37,911 nt of DNA from Holosporaceae bacterium (GCA_031276565.1 JAISMS010000057.1:1-37911); one strand, 5' to 3'. Positions 17,602 to 27,243 are shown, counted from the first letter of the stretch. Notes: generated from the letters alone by a model not told the origin. Numbers and translations: made by a program.

Positions 17602-20112
17602 ATGAAAAAGGCGTGTTTCGTGTTTTTTCTTTTGAAAAGCGTCGCCGTCGCCGGGCCGATCCCGATAACTTCCGGCGGAGAAAACATCGTTGAACGCGAA
17701 GAAGAAATTCTGGAAAAGATTTTCGGGAAACGAAACCGACGCAAAGACGTTCTGATGGAATTTACATTGCTGCTGGACGGGGAAAAAATCGGAGAAGCCG
17801 CGGTTATGATCGGTAAAACGAATAAAGTTTTCGTCAAGTCGATGGCGGATCTTCTTTCGGATTATCTTGCGGAGGAGGAGACGGAAAAAATTCGCCTTGC
17901 CGCGGACAGGGACGGATTCGTTTCTTTCGAAACTCTGAATTCGCTTGGTGTGAACGCAAAGTTTAATATGACGGATCTGCAGTTGGAGATGAGCGTCGCG
18001 GCGGAAAAGAAAAAAGCCAGAAGTTTGGGAAAACGTCATCGCAACGACTGTAACGTTAATACCGATCCGGCGGATTTCAGCGGTTTCGTTAATATGCGGA
18101 TTTCGAACACGACCTGCGAGGGCCGCAATTATTCCGCTTTCATTTTTAGCCCGACGATTAATTTCCGCGGAGTCGTGCTGGAGGGAGAATGCTCCCGTCA
18201 GGACGATTGTTTCGGATCCGGCGGAGGATTCCGCCGGGATTATACCTCCCTCGTATGGGATTATCCCGAACAGAACATAACGCTTCGCTGCGGCGACGTA
18301 TTTTCCTGTTCGGCGGATTACCACAGCGTGCCGGGCGTTTGGGGGATCGAATTTAAAAAGAAACCCCGTTCGGGGAATGCGGTGGAATTCGTTGCCGGTC
18401 CGCAGATTACCCTTCTCAGAAAAAGTAACATTGAGGTATACGTGAACGACTCGCCGGTGAAAACCAAAATCGGCGCGGCTCCCGGCATTTATACTTTGGA
18501 TGACATTTCCTGCGTTTACGGCGCCAACGACGTAAAAATAAAAATCACCGACGATACGGGAAGAGAGCGATATCTGACTTCTGACGTATTTCTGGACGAT
18601 TCGTTTCTCGGTAAGGGAGAAGTGTCCTTCGGTCTGACGGCCGGATATCCGGAAAATTGCGACCGGAGGAACGGCAGGTACGATAAAAAAAATCCCATAA
18701 TATCCGGATTTGCTAAATACGGATTATCAAATGCGCTCGAATGCATGGCCGGGGCGCAGCGAAGCAGAACCGGAAATTCGTTTACGACCGGCGTAAGGTG
18801 CAGAAATCGTTACGGATCGGCGGAGATGAAATATGCCCGCAGCCGATACGGGAAAGATCAAAAAAAACTGAAGGGCGGGATATTTTATGTCTCCTACGTG
18901 TCTCCTTCCTTCGATTTCGGCAGACTGAGAACGGGGTTTGGAGTGTCCTTCGAGAAAGCGGATACGTTTTTTTATCCTCATTTGGGCGGCGAAACCGTTT
19001 ATGCGGATAATTTTCCGGATGCTCTTTTGAGTCGAAGGGAAAACATAGAGGGAAAAAATCGCAACGTTCGCTGCCACTTGTTTTTTAACGAGTTGTTCGG
19101 TTTGAATCTGAGTCTTAACGGTTGCCTGAGAAGCAGGCCCGGAAGGGAGAACGAAAAATCGTTTTCGGCGAATGTGAGCAAATACGTTCCCGTCGGCGGA
19201 GAAACCGTCGGTCGCGTCTGTGTCGCGTGTTGCTTCGAAAGTCGACGGCGTTCCGGAATGAAGGCCGAAAGAAGCTTCGGGATTAATTGCTCGGTTTCGT
19301 TGAAGGACAGCACCGTCGTTTCCGCAAGCTGTTCCGATCTCGAAAAAGGGGAACGTCGTTTGTCCGTCTGTAACAATTCGCCAAATAGGGGATTCGGCTA
19401 TAATCTCTCTCTGAACGGATCTGATCATTCGAAGTCCTGTTTGGCCGAAACTTCTTACCGCCATGCGCGATTCCGAGCAGATTTGAGCTGTCAATTGAAT
19501 CGCAGTTCGCCTGACAGAACTCGCGTCGGCTTCGAAACCGGATTGTTTTTTGCCGACGGCGGCTTCGGTGTTTCCGGAAGTCGACCGTATGACGGCGGAT
19601 TTGTAATAGTACGACCTAAAAATGTCCCGGCCGGCGCAAATATCAAATTTCTGAACAGCAGGGCCGAATCCGGAGTGCTGGGAGGGGCGGTTTTGTCTTC
19701 GTCCAAAGGCGTCGCGAATTCCTTCAGGGTTGATTTGAGCGAACTTCCGGATGGCACGGAAATAACGCCGGACGTCATAGTTTCCTACGGTCGCTACAAG
19801 CGCGGAAGTCTCGCGGAGATATCCGCCGAGGGGAATATTATGGCCAAAGGCATTCTGCGCGACATGCGCGGCGACCTTTTGTCGCAGGTCGGAGGATTTG
19901 CTCTCTGTATTACGGATCCGGCAGCGCCTCCGATCCGGTTTTTCACCAACTCCGAAGGTAAATTCGTGATGAACGGGCTGAAACCTGGAAAGTATAAAGT
20001 TTCGCTGAACGCGGAGTGTTGCGACGATTTCATAATTGAGGCGAAGGAATCGGAAAATCGGATTTTGGATTTGGGAACAGTGGTGTGTAGAGATTGCAAT
20101 GAAAGCGATTAA
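17602..20112 (+). CDS. Outer-membrane fimbrial usher, possibly TcfC/alternate-type, with a C-terminal carboxypeptidase-regulatory-like fold
   Basis: VYVNDSPVKTKIGAAPGIYTLDDISCVYGANDVKIKITDDTGRE usher signature; repetitive beta-barrel; C-terminal FFTNSEGKFVMNGLKPGKYKVSLN. Confidence 0.8.
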   Translation: MKKACFVFFLLKSVAVAGPIPITSGGENIVEREEEILEKIFGKRNRRKDVLMEFTLLLDGEKIGEAAVMIGKTNKVFVKSMADLLSDYLAEEETEKIRLAADRDGFVSFETLNSLGVNAKFNMTDLQLEMSVAAEKKKARSLGKRHRNDCNVNTDPADFSGFVNMRISNTTCEGRNYSAFIFSPTINFRGVVLEGECSRQDDCFGSGGGFRRDYTSLVWDYPEQNITLRCGDVFSCSADYHSVPGVWGIEFKKKPRSGNAVEFVAGPQITLLRKSNIEVYVNDSPVKTKIGAAPGIYTLDDISCVYGANDVKIKITDDTGRERYLTSDVFLDDSFLGKGEVSFGLTAGYPENCDRRNGRYDKKNPIISGFAKYGLSNALECMAGAQRSRTGNSFTTGVRCRNRYGSAEMKYARSRYGKDQKKLKGGIFYVSYVSPSFDFGRLRTGFGVSFEKADTFFYPHLGGETVYADNFPDALLSRRENIEGKNRNVRCHLFFNELFGLNLSLNGCLRSRPGRENEKSFSANVSKYVPVGGETVGRVCVACCFESRRRSGMKAERSFGINCSVSLKDSTVVSASCSDLEKGERRLSVCNNSPNRGFGYNLSLNGSDHSKSCLAETSYRHARFRADLSCQLNRSSPDRTRVGFETGLFFADGGFGVSGSRPYDGGFVIVRPKNVPAGANIKFLNSRAESGVLGGAVLSSSKGVANSFRVDLSELPDGTEITPDVIVSYGRYKRGSLAEISAEGNIMAKGILRDMRGDLLSQVGGFALCITDPAAPPIRFFTNSEGKFVMNGLKPGKYKVSLNAECCDDFIIEAKESENRILDLGTVVCRDCNESD

Positions 20113-20941
20113 TTTTTTGAAATCATCGGCGGCAATCTGCGGAGTCGTTTTCGCAGCAGACGTATATTCCGCGGTGAAGGTTGCATCCGTTTTGAATAAC
20201 GACGATACGTTTTGCGTAAGTTCTCACGCCGCCGTCGTCGGGTATTTTTACGTCCGAGTTCGAAACAACGGTGAAGTAATCCGCGAAGACAACGGAACCC
20301 TGTCGTTTTCCGTTGAACTGAAACTGAAGAATGCCGATAAAAACAAACCCTTTCTTCTGTCGGAAGAAAGGATAATTTGCTCTTCGGAAGCGGGGGAAGA
20401 ATGTGCCGTCGGGATATTTGCGGAAGACAACGGATATTCGACCGAAGCCGTGCGCGTTTCCGTCAGAGAAGATTTTTACTCTTCCAAAAGGAACGAACAA
20501 TTTGAAATTATTTTGAATTTTCGGCAGCCGGGAAGTTCTTTAAACTTCGAAGAGGTAAGGTTGTCGATCGTTCCGAAAGCCGATATATCTCTCGACAGAA
20601 ACGTCATCGACTTCGGAACTTTGCTGTATGACGGCGGAGGAATCAGAGGCAATGCTCAGGAAGCGGAGTTGAAATGTATAATTTTGAACGACGGAAGATG
20701 CACGATTTCCAGTGATAACGGCTTTTATCTGAAACAGCGTAACGGCGCCGGCCGTATAAAATATAACGTCGAATGCGAAGAGCAACAGAAGTCGATCGAC
20801 GATAAAACTAAAGTTTTAAGTCTGTTGCGCAAAAAGACGACGTATCGGATAAAATTTACAATCGACCGGAATTCCCGAGGTATACCGCCTGCCGGAAGCT
20901 ACGAGGATTGCCCGGTGATAGCCGTTATGCCGAACGAATAG
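20099..20941 (+). CDS. Putative pilus tip/adhesin-like secreted protein; start overlaps the usher stop
   Basis: ATG at 20099 (ORF track over-extends to 20036); signal peptide; C-terminal IPPAGSYEDCPVIAVMPNE pilin-like. Confidence 0.5.
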   Translation: MKAINFLKSSAAICGVVFAADVYSAVKVASVLNNDDTFCVSSHAAVVGYFYVRVRNNGEVIREDNGTLSFSVELKLKNADKNKPFLLSEERIICSSEAGEECAVGIFAEDNGYSTEAVRVSVREDFYSSKRNEQFEIILNFRQPGSSLNFEEVRLSIVPKADISLDRNVIDFGTLLYDGGGIRGNAQEAELKCIILNDGRCTISSDNGFYLKQRNGAGRIKYNVECEEQQKSIDDKTKVLSLLRKKTTYRIKFTIDRNSRGIPPAGSYEDCPVIAVMPNE

Positions 20942-21084
20942 CCGTGTGTATGCGGAAAGGCTTTCTCCGACTTGTAAAGAACGTAAATTCCGCTATAATG
21001 GCCGAAGTCTGAAGTTTGAGGAACGCGGCGTTTGCGCCGTTGTTTGCTGAAAAGTTGTTTCGGGCCGATTTAGAGAAGATTATC

Positions 21085-23028
21085 ATGCCGGCAAATGCGC
21101 TCGAAAAAAAGGAAAACGACGCGGATTATCTGAATCCGGAACAGCAGGAGGCCGTCGTTACTCTGGATAAAGCTCTGCTGGTGCTGTCCGGAGCCGGAAC
21201 CGGCAAAACAAAGGTTCTTACCGCCAAAATCGCATATATCATCGATCACGGGTATGCATATCCCTCTCAAATTCTGGCGGTTACCTTCAGTAATCGCGCT
21301 GCCGGCGAAATGAAAGAACGTCTGCGACGTCTCACCGACAGGTCTGACGCCGTGTGGCTCGGGACTTTTCATTCGATTTGCGCGAGAATATTGCGGCAAC
21401 ATGCGGATCTGGTCGGCATGAGCCGGGATTTCACCATCATCGATGCCGACGACCAGCAAAGAATCGTCCGGCAGATTCTAAAAGAGGCCAATGCGGATCC
21501 GAAGGCGGCTCCCGGGTTTTTTTCCAAGATCTCCCGATGGAAAGACAAGGGCATAACCGTTGCCGATATGCATGATTCTTCCCCGGAAGCGCGAATCTAT
21601 AAAATATATCAGGAGCGTATCCGGAGCTACGATTCGGCGGATTTCGGGGATCTGCTGCTCTATGCAATAGAAGTTTTTAAAAAAAGTCCCGAAGTTTTGC
21701 GGCAGTATCGGGAAAAGTTCAAATATATTTTGGTGGACGAGTATCAGGATACCAACATGTCCCAGTATATCTGGCTGCGTATGCTGTGTCCGACCGGACA
21801 GGGCATTTGCTGCGTCGGAGACGATGACCAGGCGATTTACAGCTGGCGCGGAGCGGAAGTCGGCAATATTTTGCGTTTCGAGAAGGATTTTCAAAATACC
21901 AAGATCATTCGTCTGGAGAGAAATTATCGCTCCAAAGGGCATATCCTCGGGGCGGCTTCCTCATTAATAGCCCACAACAGGCAGCGACTCGGCAAGACCG
22001 TCTGGACCGAGGACGATCAGGGAGAAAAAGTGACGGTGAAGCGTGCTTTTAACGGGTTTGACGAGGCGATGTTCGCGGCGGAAAAAATCGAATTTCTGCG
22101 GCGTCGGTACGGCGTAAAATACGGCGAAACGGCGATTCTTGTGCGGGCCGGATATCAAACCCGGGAATTCGAAGAAAGACTGACGGCCTTCGGATTGCCC
22201 TACAGGGTGGTCGGCGGATTGAAGTTTTATGATCGTCAGGAGATTAAAGATATCGTCGCCTATATGAGATTGATCTGTCAGCCGAACGACGGTCTGGCCT
22301 TTGAAAGAATCATCAATGTTCCCCGAAGAGGCATCGGCGCTGCGGCCGTCGCCAAATTCCACGCCGTCGCGGAGGAAAAAAACATTTCTCTCTATCGGGC
22401 CGCCGAGGAAGTTTTTTCGACGGGGGAATTGCGGCCGTCGCTGCAGACGGCGTTAGGAGAGTTTATCAATCTGACGGAGTCCGTCAGAGCTAAAAAAAAT
22501 CTTCGTCCGGCGGAAATTGCAAAAATTATCCTGACCGAGACCGGCTATCAGGAGGCCCTGTATCGGGAGCAAACCATGGAGGCTCAAGCCAGGATCGAAA
22601 ACCTTCGGGAGCTGCTGATAGCTCTTGAGGAGTTTGAAACCCTCGGGGAGTTCATCGAACATGTGGGGTTGGTGGCGGATTCCGCGAGGCATTCGACGGA
22701 AGAGGTCGTCAGTCTCATGACCCTCCACAGTGCGAAAGGGTTGGAGTTCGAGGCGGTGTTTTTGGCCGGCTGGGAAGACGGCGTTTTTCCCCATAACTTG
22801 AGCCTGAGGGACGATAATCTGGAGGAAGAAAGGCGTCTGGCCTATGTCGGCATAACCCGGGCCCGGAAGTACGCCTTTATCAGCTATGCCGAAAATCGTC
22901 GGATATATAATCAGTGGCAGAGCAATCCGCCTTCGCGGTTTCTGTCGGAGCTTTCCTCGGATCACGTTGATTTTGCCGAACGGGAATATGCGGAAGAGGA
23001 TGTCCTCCGTTTCGGATCCGTCCGATAA
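21085..23028 (+). CDS. UvrD/PcrA/Rep-family DNA helicase
   Basis: LNPEQQEAV, LSGAGTGKTKVL, VDEYQDTN, CVGDDDQAIYSWRGAE, LMTLHSAKGLEFEAVFL, RRLAYVGITRARK. Confidence 0.95.
   Translation: MPANALEKKENDADYLNPEQQEAVVTLDKALLVLSGAGTGKTKVLTAKIAYIIDHGYAYPSQILAVTFSNRAAGEMKERLRRLTDRSDAVWLGTFHSICARILRQHADLVGMSRDFTIIDADDQQRIVRQILKEANADPKAAPGFFSKISRWKDKGITVADMHDSSPEARIYKIYQERIRSYDSADFGDLLLYAIEVFKKSPEVLRQYREKFKYILVDEYQDTNMSQYIWLRMLCPTGQGICCVGDDDQAIYSWRGAEVGNILRFEKDFQNTKIIRLERNYRSKGHILGAASSLIAHNRQRLGKTVWTEDDQGEKVTVKRAFNGFDEAMFAAEKIEFLRRRYGVKYGETAILVRAGYQTREFEERLTAFGLPYRVVGGLKFYDRQEIKDIVAYMRLICQPNDGLAFERIINVPRRGIGAAAVAKFHAVAEEKNISLYRAAEEVFSTGELRPSLQTALGEFINLTESVRAKKNLRPAEIAKIILTETGYQEALYREQTMEAQARIENLRELLIALEEFETLGEFIEHVGLVADSARHSTEEVVSLMTLHSAKGLEFEAVFLAGWEDGVFPHNLSLRDDNLEEERRLAYVGITRARKYAFISYAENRRIYNQWQSNPPSRFLSELSSDHVDFAEREYAEEDVLRFGSVR
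22810..22995 (+). repeat. Copy 1 of a duplicated uvrD 3' segment (inside the CDS)
   Basis: Near-identical to 23089-23274 at a constant 279-bp offset. Confidence 0.9.
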
Positions 23029-23088
23029 CCCGTGCCGCCGTTGCAGTCTCATGACTGTGCGCGAGGTTAGAGGCGGTTTTCCGCAGCC

Positions 23089-23274
23089 CGGACGATAACC
23101 CGGGGAGGAGGGCGTCCGGCCTGTGTCGGCATAACCCGGGCCTGAAAGTACGCCTTTATCAGCTATGCCGAAAATCGTCGGATATATAATCAGCGGCGAA
23201 GCAATCCGCCTTCGCGGTTTCTGTCGGAGCTTTCCTCGGATCACGTTGATTTTGCCGAACGGGAATATGCGGAA
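23089..23274 (+). repeat. Copy 2 of the uvrD 3' segment (downstream, outside the CDS)
   Basis: tgtcggcataacccgggcc...cgcctttatcagctatgccgaaaatcgtcggatatataatcag...ctgtcggagctttcctcggatcacgttgattttgccgaacgggaatatgcggaa. Confidence 0.9.
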
Positions 23275-23318
23275 CGCGCCGCCGTTTTATCGGCGGCGGA
23301 GGGAAACGATCGGTCGGG

Positions 23319-23642
23319 TTATTTCGGATAGTCCGAGATATTTTCAGTGTTGTCGGAATAGTCGGTTGACTCCTCCGAAGCGGTCGGGCGAGCGGTCGGC
23401 GCCGGGGCGGTCGTCCGTTTCAGTCGGGGCGCACGCTCTCTTATGAGCATGGGACCGATTACGGCGGGGTCTGCAGTGAAGACGGAATCCCACCGGGGAG
23501 TTGCCATCGGCAACAGAGGCTGTGCGTTCGGAAAATTCTCCGGGACGGGGGCGCATGCGCATGCGTTCCGGATGGCGGACAACGACCCTGTCGCCGTCAA
23601 TGCCAAAATCGGCAAAAGAATCTTTTTCGCAATATTTTTCAT
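23319..23642 (-). CDS. Small secreted protein with one copy of an F-x-x-D-P-x-x-x-G motif and a low-complexity C-terminus
   Basis: Signal peptide MKNIAKKILLPILALTATGSLSA; PRWDSVFTADPAVIGPMLIRERAPR; aaagga upstream of ATG. Confidence 0.6.
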   Translation of the reverse strand: MKNIAKKILLPILALTATGSLSAIRNACACAPVPENFPNAQPLLPMATPRWDSVFTADPAVIGPMLIRERAPRLKRTTAPAPTARPTASEESTDYSDNTENISDYPK

Positions 23643-23745
23643 GATTATTTTTCCTTTAAATTATATAAATTCATAAAAATATAATATTTAATTTTAATAA
23701 TTTTTTAAATACTATAATGCCTGCTTAAAATACGGAATTTAAAAC

Positions 23746-24096
23746 CTACTGACGGCAAAAGGGCGTTATCGGTCTTGCCGTTATCCTTCCGAGTATGGCG
23801 GGATCTTCATTAAATATCCTGTAGTAGGGGGCTCCGTTTTCATGGTTTGCCGGAGGAACCGTCAGCCAAATGTTCGTGATATAGGGATGGGATGTTCTCG
23901 GCCTTAGCAATCTCAATCCGAGCATGGAGGGATCTTTACTGAATACTCCGTAGTAGGGGGCCTCTCCGGGATTTGCCGGAGGAACCGCCGACCGTATGTT
24001 CGTGATATTCGTAACTTCATTTATCATGGCCGTCGACGTTTCTCCAGTAAACAAAAGCGCAACGGACAACAAAAACTGCTTTATAACATTTTTCAT
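23746..24096 (-). CDS. Small secreted protein with two ~40-aa repeats (xITNIxxxVPPANxxxxAPYYxxFxxDPxxLGxxxxRP)
   Basis: ATG at 24096 preceded by gaggagatatcatc; signal peptide MKNVIKQFLLSVALLFTGETSTA; repeat proteins APYYGVFSKDPSMLGLRLLRPR and APYYRIFNEDPAILGRITARPI. Confidence 0.7.
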   Translation of the reverse strand: MKNVIKQFLLSVALLFTGETSTAMINEVTNITNIRSAVPPANPGEAPYYGVFSKDPSMLGLRLLRPRTSHPYITNIWLTVPPANHENGAPYYRIFNEDPAILGRITARPITPFCRQ

Positions 24097-24214
24097 GATG
24101 ATATCTCCTCTTATCATTTTTAGTCGAAAACAAGTTAAATTATATATAGTTATTTCAACAAGTCAATGGGCATATGCGCGCATACATTTAATTTTTTGAA
24201 AATAACTAAAATTA

Positions 24215-24234
24215 TTTTACCTTTAAAGGTAAAA
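24215..24234. promoter_or_regulatory. 20-bp perfect palindrome in an intergenic region (operator or terminator-stem candidate)
   Basis: ttttacctttaaaggtaaaa. Confidence 0.4.
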
Positions 24235-24330
24235 ATATTTCTCCGGTTTCATTTTGTGAAAGTGCTCTTCCGTAGAGACGAGAACCGGCGCATTCGAGGA
24301 TGTCTTCGACGAAAACTGCCGTCGATCGCA

Positions 24331-24534
24331 TTAAATGTTTTCGGAGTTCAAGGCGCCGTCCGTCGGTGCGGTGCGGATCCCCTTAATTTTTTTTGTCAAC
24401 TCCTTCTGTTTTTGCAAGATTTCTTCCTCGGAAAAAGATTTCCGATTCAAGTCCGGAAGGTCGGGGCTATTACGGGCGGAGCAGGCGGTTAAAAGCGCTA
24501 TTAGCGATATTGAAGCAATCTTCTTCATTTTCAA
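24331..24534 (-). CDS. Small putative lipoprotein
   Basis: MKKIASISLIALLTAC lipobox; overlaps the 3' end of the upstream PotD-like gene. Confidence 0.6.
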   Translation of the reverse strand: MKMKKIASISLIALLTACSARNSPDLPDLNRKSFSEEEILQKQKELTKKIKGIRTAPTDGALNSENI

Positions 24535-25679
24535 CCGTCCGTCGATTTGATTTTGGTAAGCAGCCGGGTCTTAAGGGCTTCAAGATCCGCCGGCAGCGGT
24601 TTTTCTATGTAGCATTTTTTCATTGTATCGGCGGTCGGGTATATGTCCGGGTTGTTTTTGAGATCTTTCCGAACGTGGACGGCGGATTTCGTTACCGCGT
24701 TTGCCCTCGACGTGATGTTGGTGACTTCGGCTATTACTTTGGGATGAAAGAGAAATTTAAAAAACGCATAGGCATTGTTAATGTGCTCCGCTTTGGCCGG
24801 TATCGCCGCCACGTCCACCCATAGGGAAATTCCCTCCTTCGGCCGCAAAAATTTTATGTTCGGGTTGTTGCCGTCTTTCCGGACTTTAATTATATCTCCG
24901 GAGGTTCCCAATACTATGCAGGCGTTTCCGGCAGCGAGGTCTTCAAATCCGAACGATGTGAATTTCGATACGTAAGGCCTGATTTTCCGCAGGTGCTCCG
25001 TCGCTTTCTCTATGTCGCTTTTGTCGGAGCTCTCCGGATTCATCCCCAGATAAGCAAGCACGGCCGGGAAAATTTCGTTGGGCGATTCATAGACGGAAAT
25101 GCCGTATCGGCAGAGCTTTTCGGCGTTTGCCGGATCAAAGATCAGTGCAAACGTGTTCCGCGGAAAATCTCCCAGGACTTTTTTCGCGATCTCTTCGTTT
25201 ATGCCTATGCCGGAAATGCCGAACTGAAACGGGATCGCATAATCATTATCAACGTCGTATTCGGCCAATCGTTTCATGATATGATCATTGAAGACGGATA
25301 AATTCACCCGATTCTTATCCAGTTTCCGATAAATGCCCGCCTTAAGCTGACGCGAAAAATGAGGCCAGGCTGTCGGAAACACGACGTCATATTTTGCTCC
25401 GCCCGCCAGAAGCTTGGCCTCAAGGATTTCATTCGAGTCGAAGATATCTACCACCACTTTTATGCCGGTGATGCTTTCGAAAATTTCCGTCAACTCGGTG
25501 GGGATATAATCTATGCCCACAATTATATAAAGATGTCGGTCTTCATCGAATGGCCCGAACTCTTCCCGGCACAGCGCCTTATATACAGGAGAATTTACGG
25601 TTTTTTTCAGGCCGTGTCTCTGAAAAAGAAGGGCGCAAAATGCGCCCAACAGCAGTATAAATAAATACCTTTTCATCAC
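24531..25679 (-). CDS. PotD/PotF-like spermidine/putrescine (extracellular solute) binding protein
   Basis: ITGIKVVVDIFDSNEILEAKLLAGGAKYDVVFPTAW...YAIPFQFGISGIGIN...LWVDVAAIPAKAEHINNAYAFFKFLFHPKVIAEVTN. Confidence 0.85.
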   Translation of the reverse strand: MMKRYLFILLLGAFCALLFQRHGLKKTVNSPVYKALCREEFGPFDEDRHLYIIVGIDYIPTELTEIFESITGIKVVVDIFDSNEILEAKLLAGGAKYDVVFPTAWPHFSRQLKAGIYRKLDKNRVNLSVFNDHIMKRLAEYDVDNDYAIPFQFGISGIGINEEIAKKVLGDFPRNTFALIFDPANAEKLCRYGISVYESPNEIFPAVLAYLGMNPESSDKSDIEKATEHLRKIRPYVSKFTSFGFEDLAAGNACIVLGTSGDIIKVRKDGNNPNIKFLRPKEGISLWVDVAAIPAKAEHINNAYAFFKFLFHPKVIAEVTNITSRANAVTKSAVHVRKDLKNNPDIYPTADTMKKCYIEKPLPADLEALKTRLLTKIKSTDG

Positions 25680-25684
25680 CGGAG

Positions 25685-26572
25685 TTACTTGGCTTTACCG
25701 CGATTGCTTTTCTCGTCGGAAGGTTTGTTCTCGACGGAGGAAATTGCCGTCGCACCCGCCGGAGCCGGATTTTTTTTCTCCGAAACAAGAGAGGCCGGTG
25801 TTTTCATAAACTCGTAAACTCCGTGGAAAACGGAAACCAGATAAGCGGCGGTGAAAACCAATACTGTCAGCCAAAAATCCGTTATGAGGCATATGACGAG
25901 CAAACCGGAAGTCGCCATGACGGCGGATGCGGATTTGTTGCTCACATCTATCATTTTGGCGGAAAAGGTTTTTATGCAGCTGATCATCAGAATGCCGGAC
26001 AACAGCAGGCAGCAGGAAGCAAAAAACGGACTTACGAAAAAGGCTTTTCCCGTTTTGAAAGATAAAATTATCGGAATGAGCGCCAGAATCGCCCCGGCAG
26101 GCGCCGGAACTCCTTTAAAGTATTTTCCCGTTTCCTTATTATCTTTTTCCTGCAACAGATCGGTATTGAATCTGGCCAGCCTCAGGGCGCAGCATATCGC
26201 AAAAATTAAACACGTGGCCCAGCCGATGTTTTCAAAACGATATACGGATCTCAGGAATAGAATTATCGCCGGAGCTACTCCGAAACAGACCAGATCCGAC
26301 AGAGAATCAAACTGTGCTCCGAATTGCGACGACTGTCCCGTCAATCGGGCGATTCGGCCGTCCAAAGTGTCCAGCAGAGCTGCCGCAAGAATGCATAAGA
26401 TCGCGTATTCCCATTTGTGAAGTAAAGCCATCCGCACGGACGTCAGGCCTACGCAAAATGCGGAAACCGTTATCAGACTCGGCAGAAATCTTATGAGACC
26501 GCCGTTTTTGCGATCCTGCTTTTCTGCTTCCGTTATGTCTTTTAATTCTTTTTCTCTATTATTTGGCGTCAT
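25685..26572 (-). CDS. pssA: CDP-diacylglycerol--serine O-phosphatidyltransferase
   Basis: CDP-alcohol phosphatidyltransferase motif DTLDGRIARLTGQSSQFGAQFDSLSDLVCFGVAP. Confidence 0.93.
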   Translation of the reverse strand: MTPNNREKELKDITEAEKQDRKNGGLIRFLPSLITVSAFCVGLTSVRMALLHKWEYAILCILAAALLDTLDGRIARLTGQSSQFGAQFDSLSDLVCFGVAPAIILFLRSVYRFENIGWATCLIFAICCALRLARFNTDLLQEKDNKETGKYFKGVPAPAGAILALIPIILSFKTGKAFFVSPFFASCCLLLSGILMISCIKTFSAKMIDVSNKSASAVMATSGLLVICLITDFWLTVLVFTAAYLVSVFHGVYEFMKTPASLVSEKKNPAPAGATAISSVENKPSDEKSNRGKAK

Positions 26573-27243
26573 TTCTGTTCCTCCCTTTTTTTTGCCTTTT
26601 TCTTGAGATCGGCCAGAATCGTTTCTCCTGCAACGGTTATCTGCCCTTCTTCAACCAATACTATAGCATCAATTGGTAAATAAATATCTACTCTGCTGCC
26701 GAATCTTATTATTCCTATGCGCTGGCCGATTTCCAACTCCTGTCCTTCCTCCACGTCGCATCTGATTCTTCTCGCGAGGAGCCCGGCAATCTGCACAAAA
26801 GCCACCTGAACGTCGTCGGCCATACGCATGACGGTGATTCGTCTCTCGTTGTATTCGTTGGCTTTATCTAAAGTTACGTTAAAAAATCTCCCGGGTATAT
26901 AGAGCATTTTTTCCACTCTTCCGGAAACCGGAGCTCTGTTGACGTGTACGTTGAATATACTCATAAATATGCTGATTTTCATTCGCTCGCCTTTGAGTCC
27001 CAGTTCTTTAGGCGGGGTACAAGGGGAAATTTTAAGAACAATGCCGTCCGCGGGACTGATTGCCACCGAATCCTTTGAGGGATGAACTCTTTCGGGATCT
27101 CTGAAAAACGCCAGGCACCCGATCGTCAATATAAAGCCGAGCCATCCCATGTTGGTGCTTATGCTTCCCATAGCTATCGCAATGGCCGCGACAACCCCGG
27201 CAAATTTACATCCGTCTCTGTCGAACGGAAGTCTGATATCCAT
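26569..27243 (-). CDS. psd: Phosphatidylserine decarboxylase proenzyme (short type)
   Basis: SPADGIVLKI, SIFMSIFNVHVNRAPVSGRVE, C-terminal GIIRFGSRVDIYLP; overlaps pssA. Confidence 0.92.
   Translation of the reverse strand: MDIRLPFDRDGCKFAGVVAAIAIAMGSISTNMGWLGFILTIGCLAFFRDPERVHPSKDSVAISPADGIVLKISPCTPPKELGLKGERMKISIFMSIFNVHVNRAPVSGRVEKMLYIPGRFFNVTLDKANEYNERRITVMRMADDVQVAFVQIAGLLARRIRCDVEEGQELEIGQRIGIIRFGSRVDIYLPIDAIVLVEEGQITVAGETILADLKKKAKKREEQK

Noticed and set aside
17530-18324. 264-aa minus-strand ORF opposite the usher
   Set aside because: Antisense to a well-supported usher CDS.
22453-23244. 263-aa minus-strand ORF across the uvrD end and its duplicate
   Set aside because: Antisense to uvrD; its internal repeats are explained by the DNA duplication.
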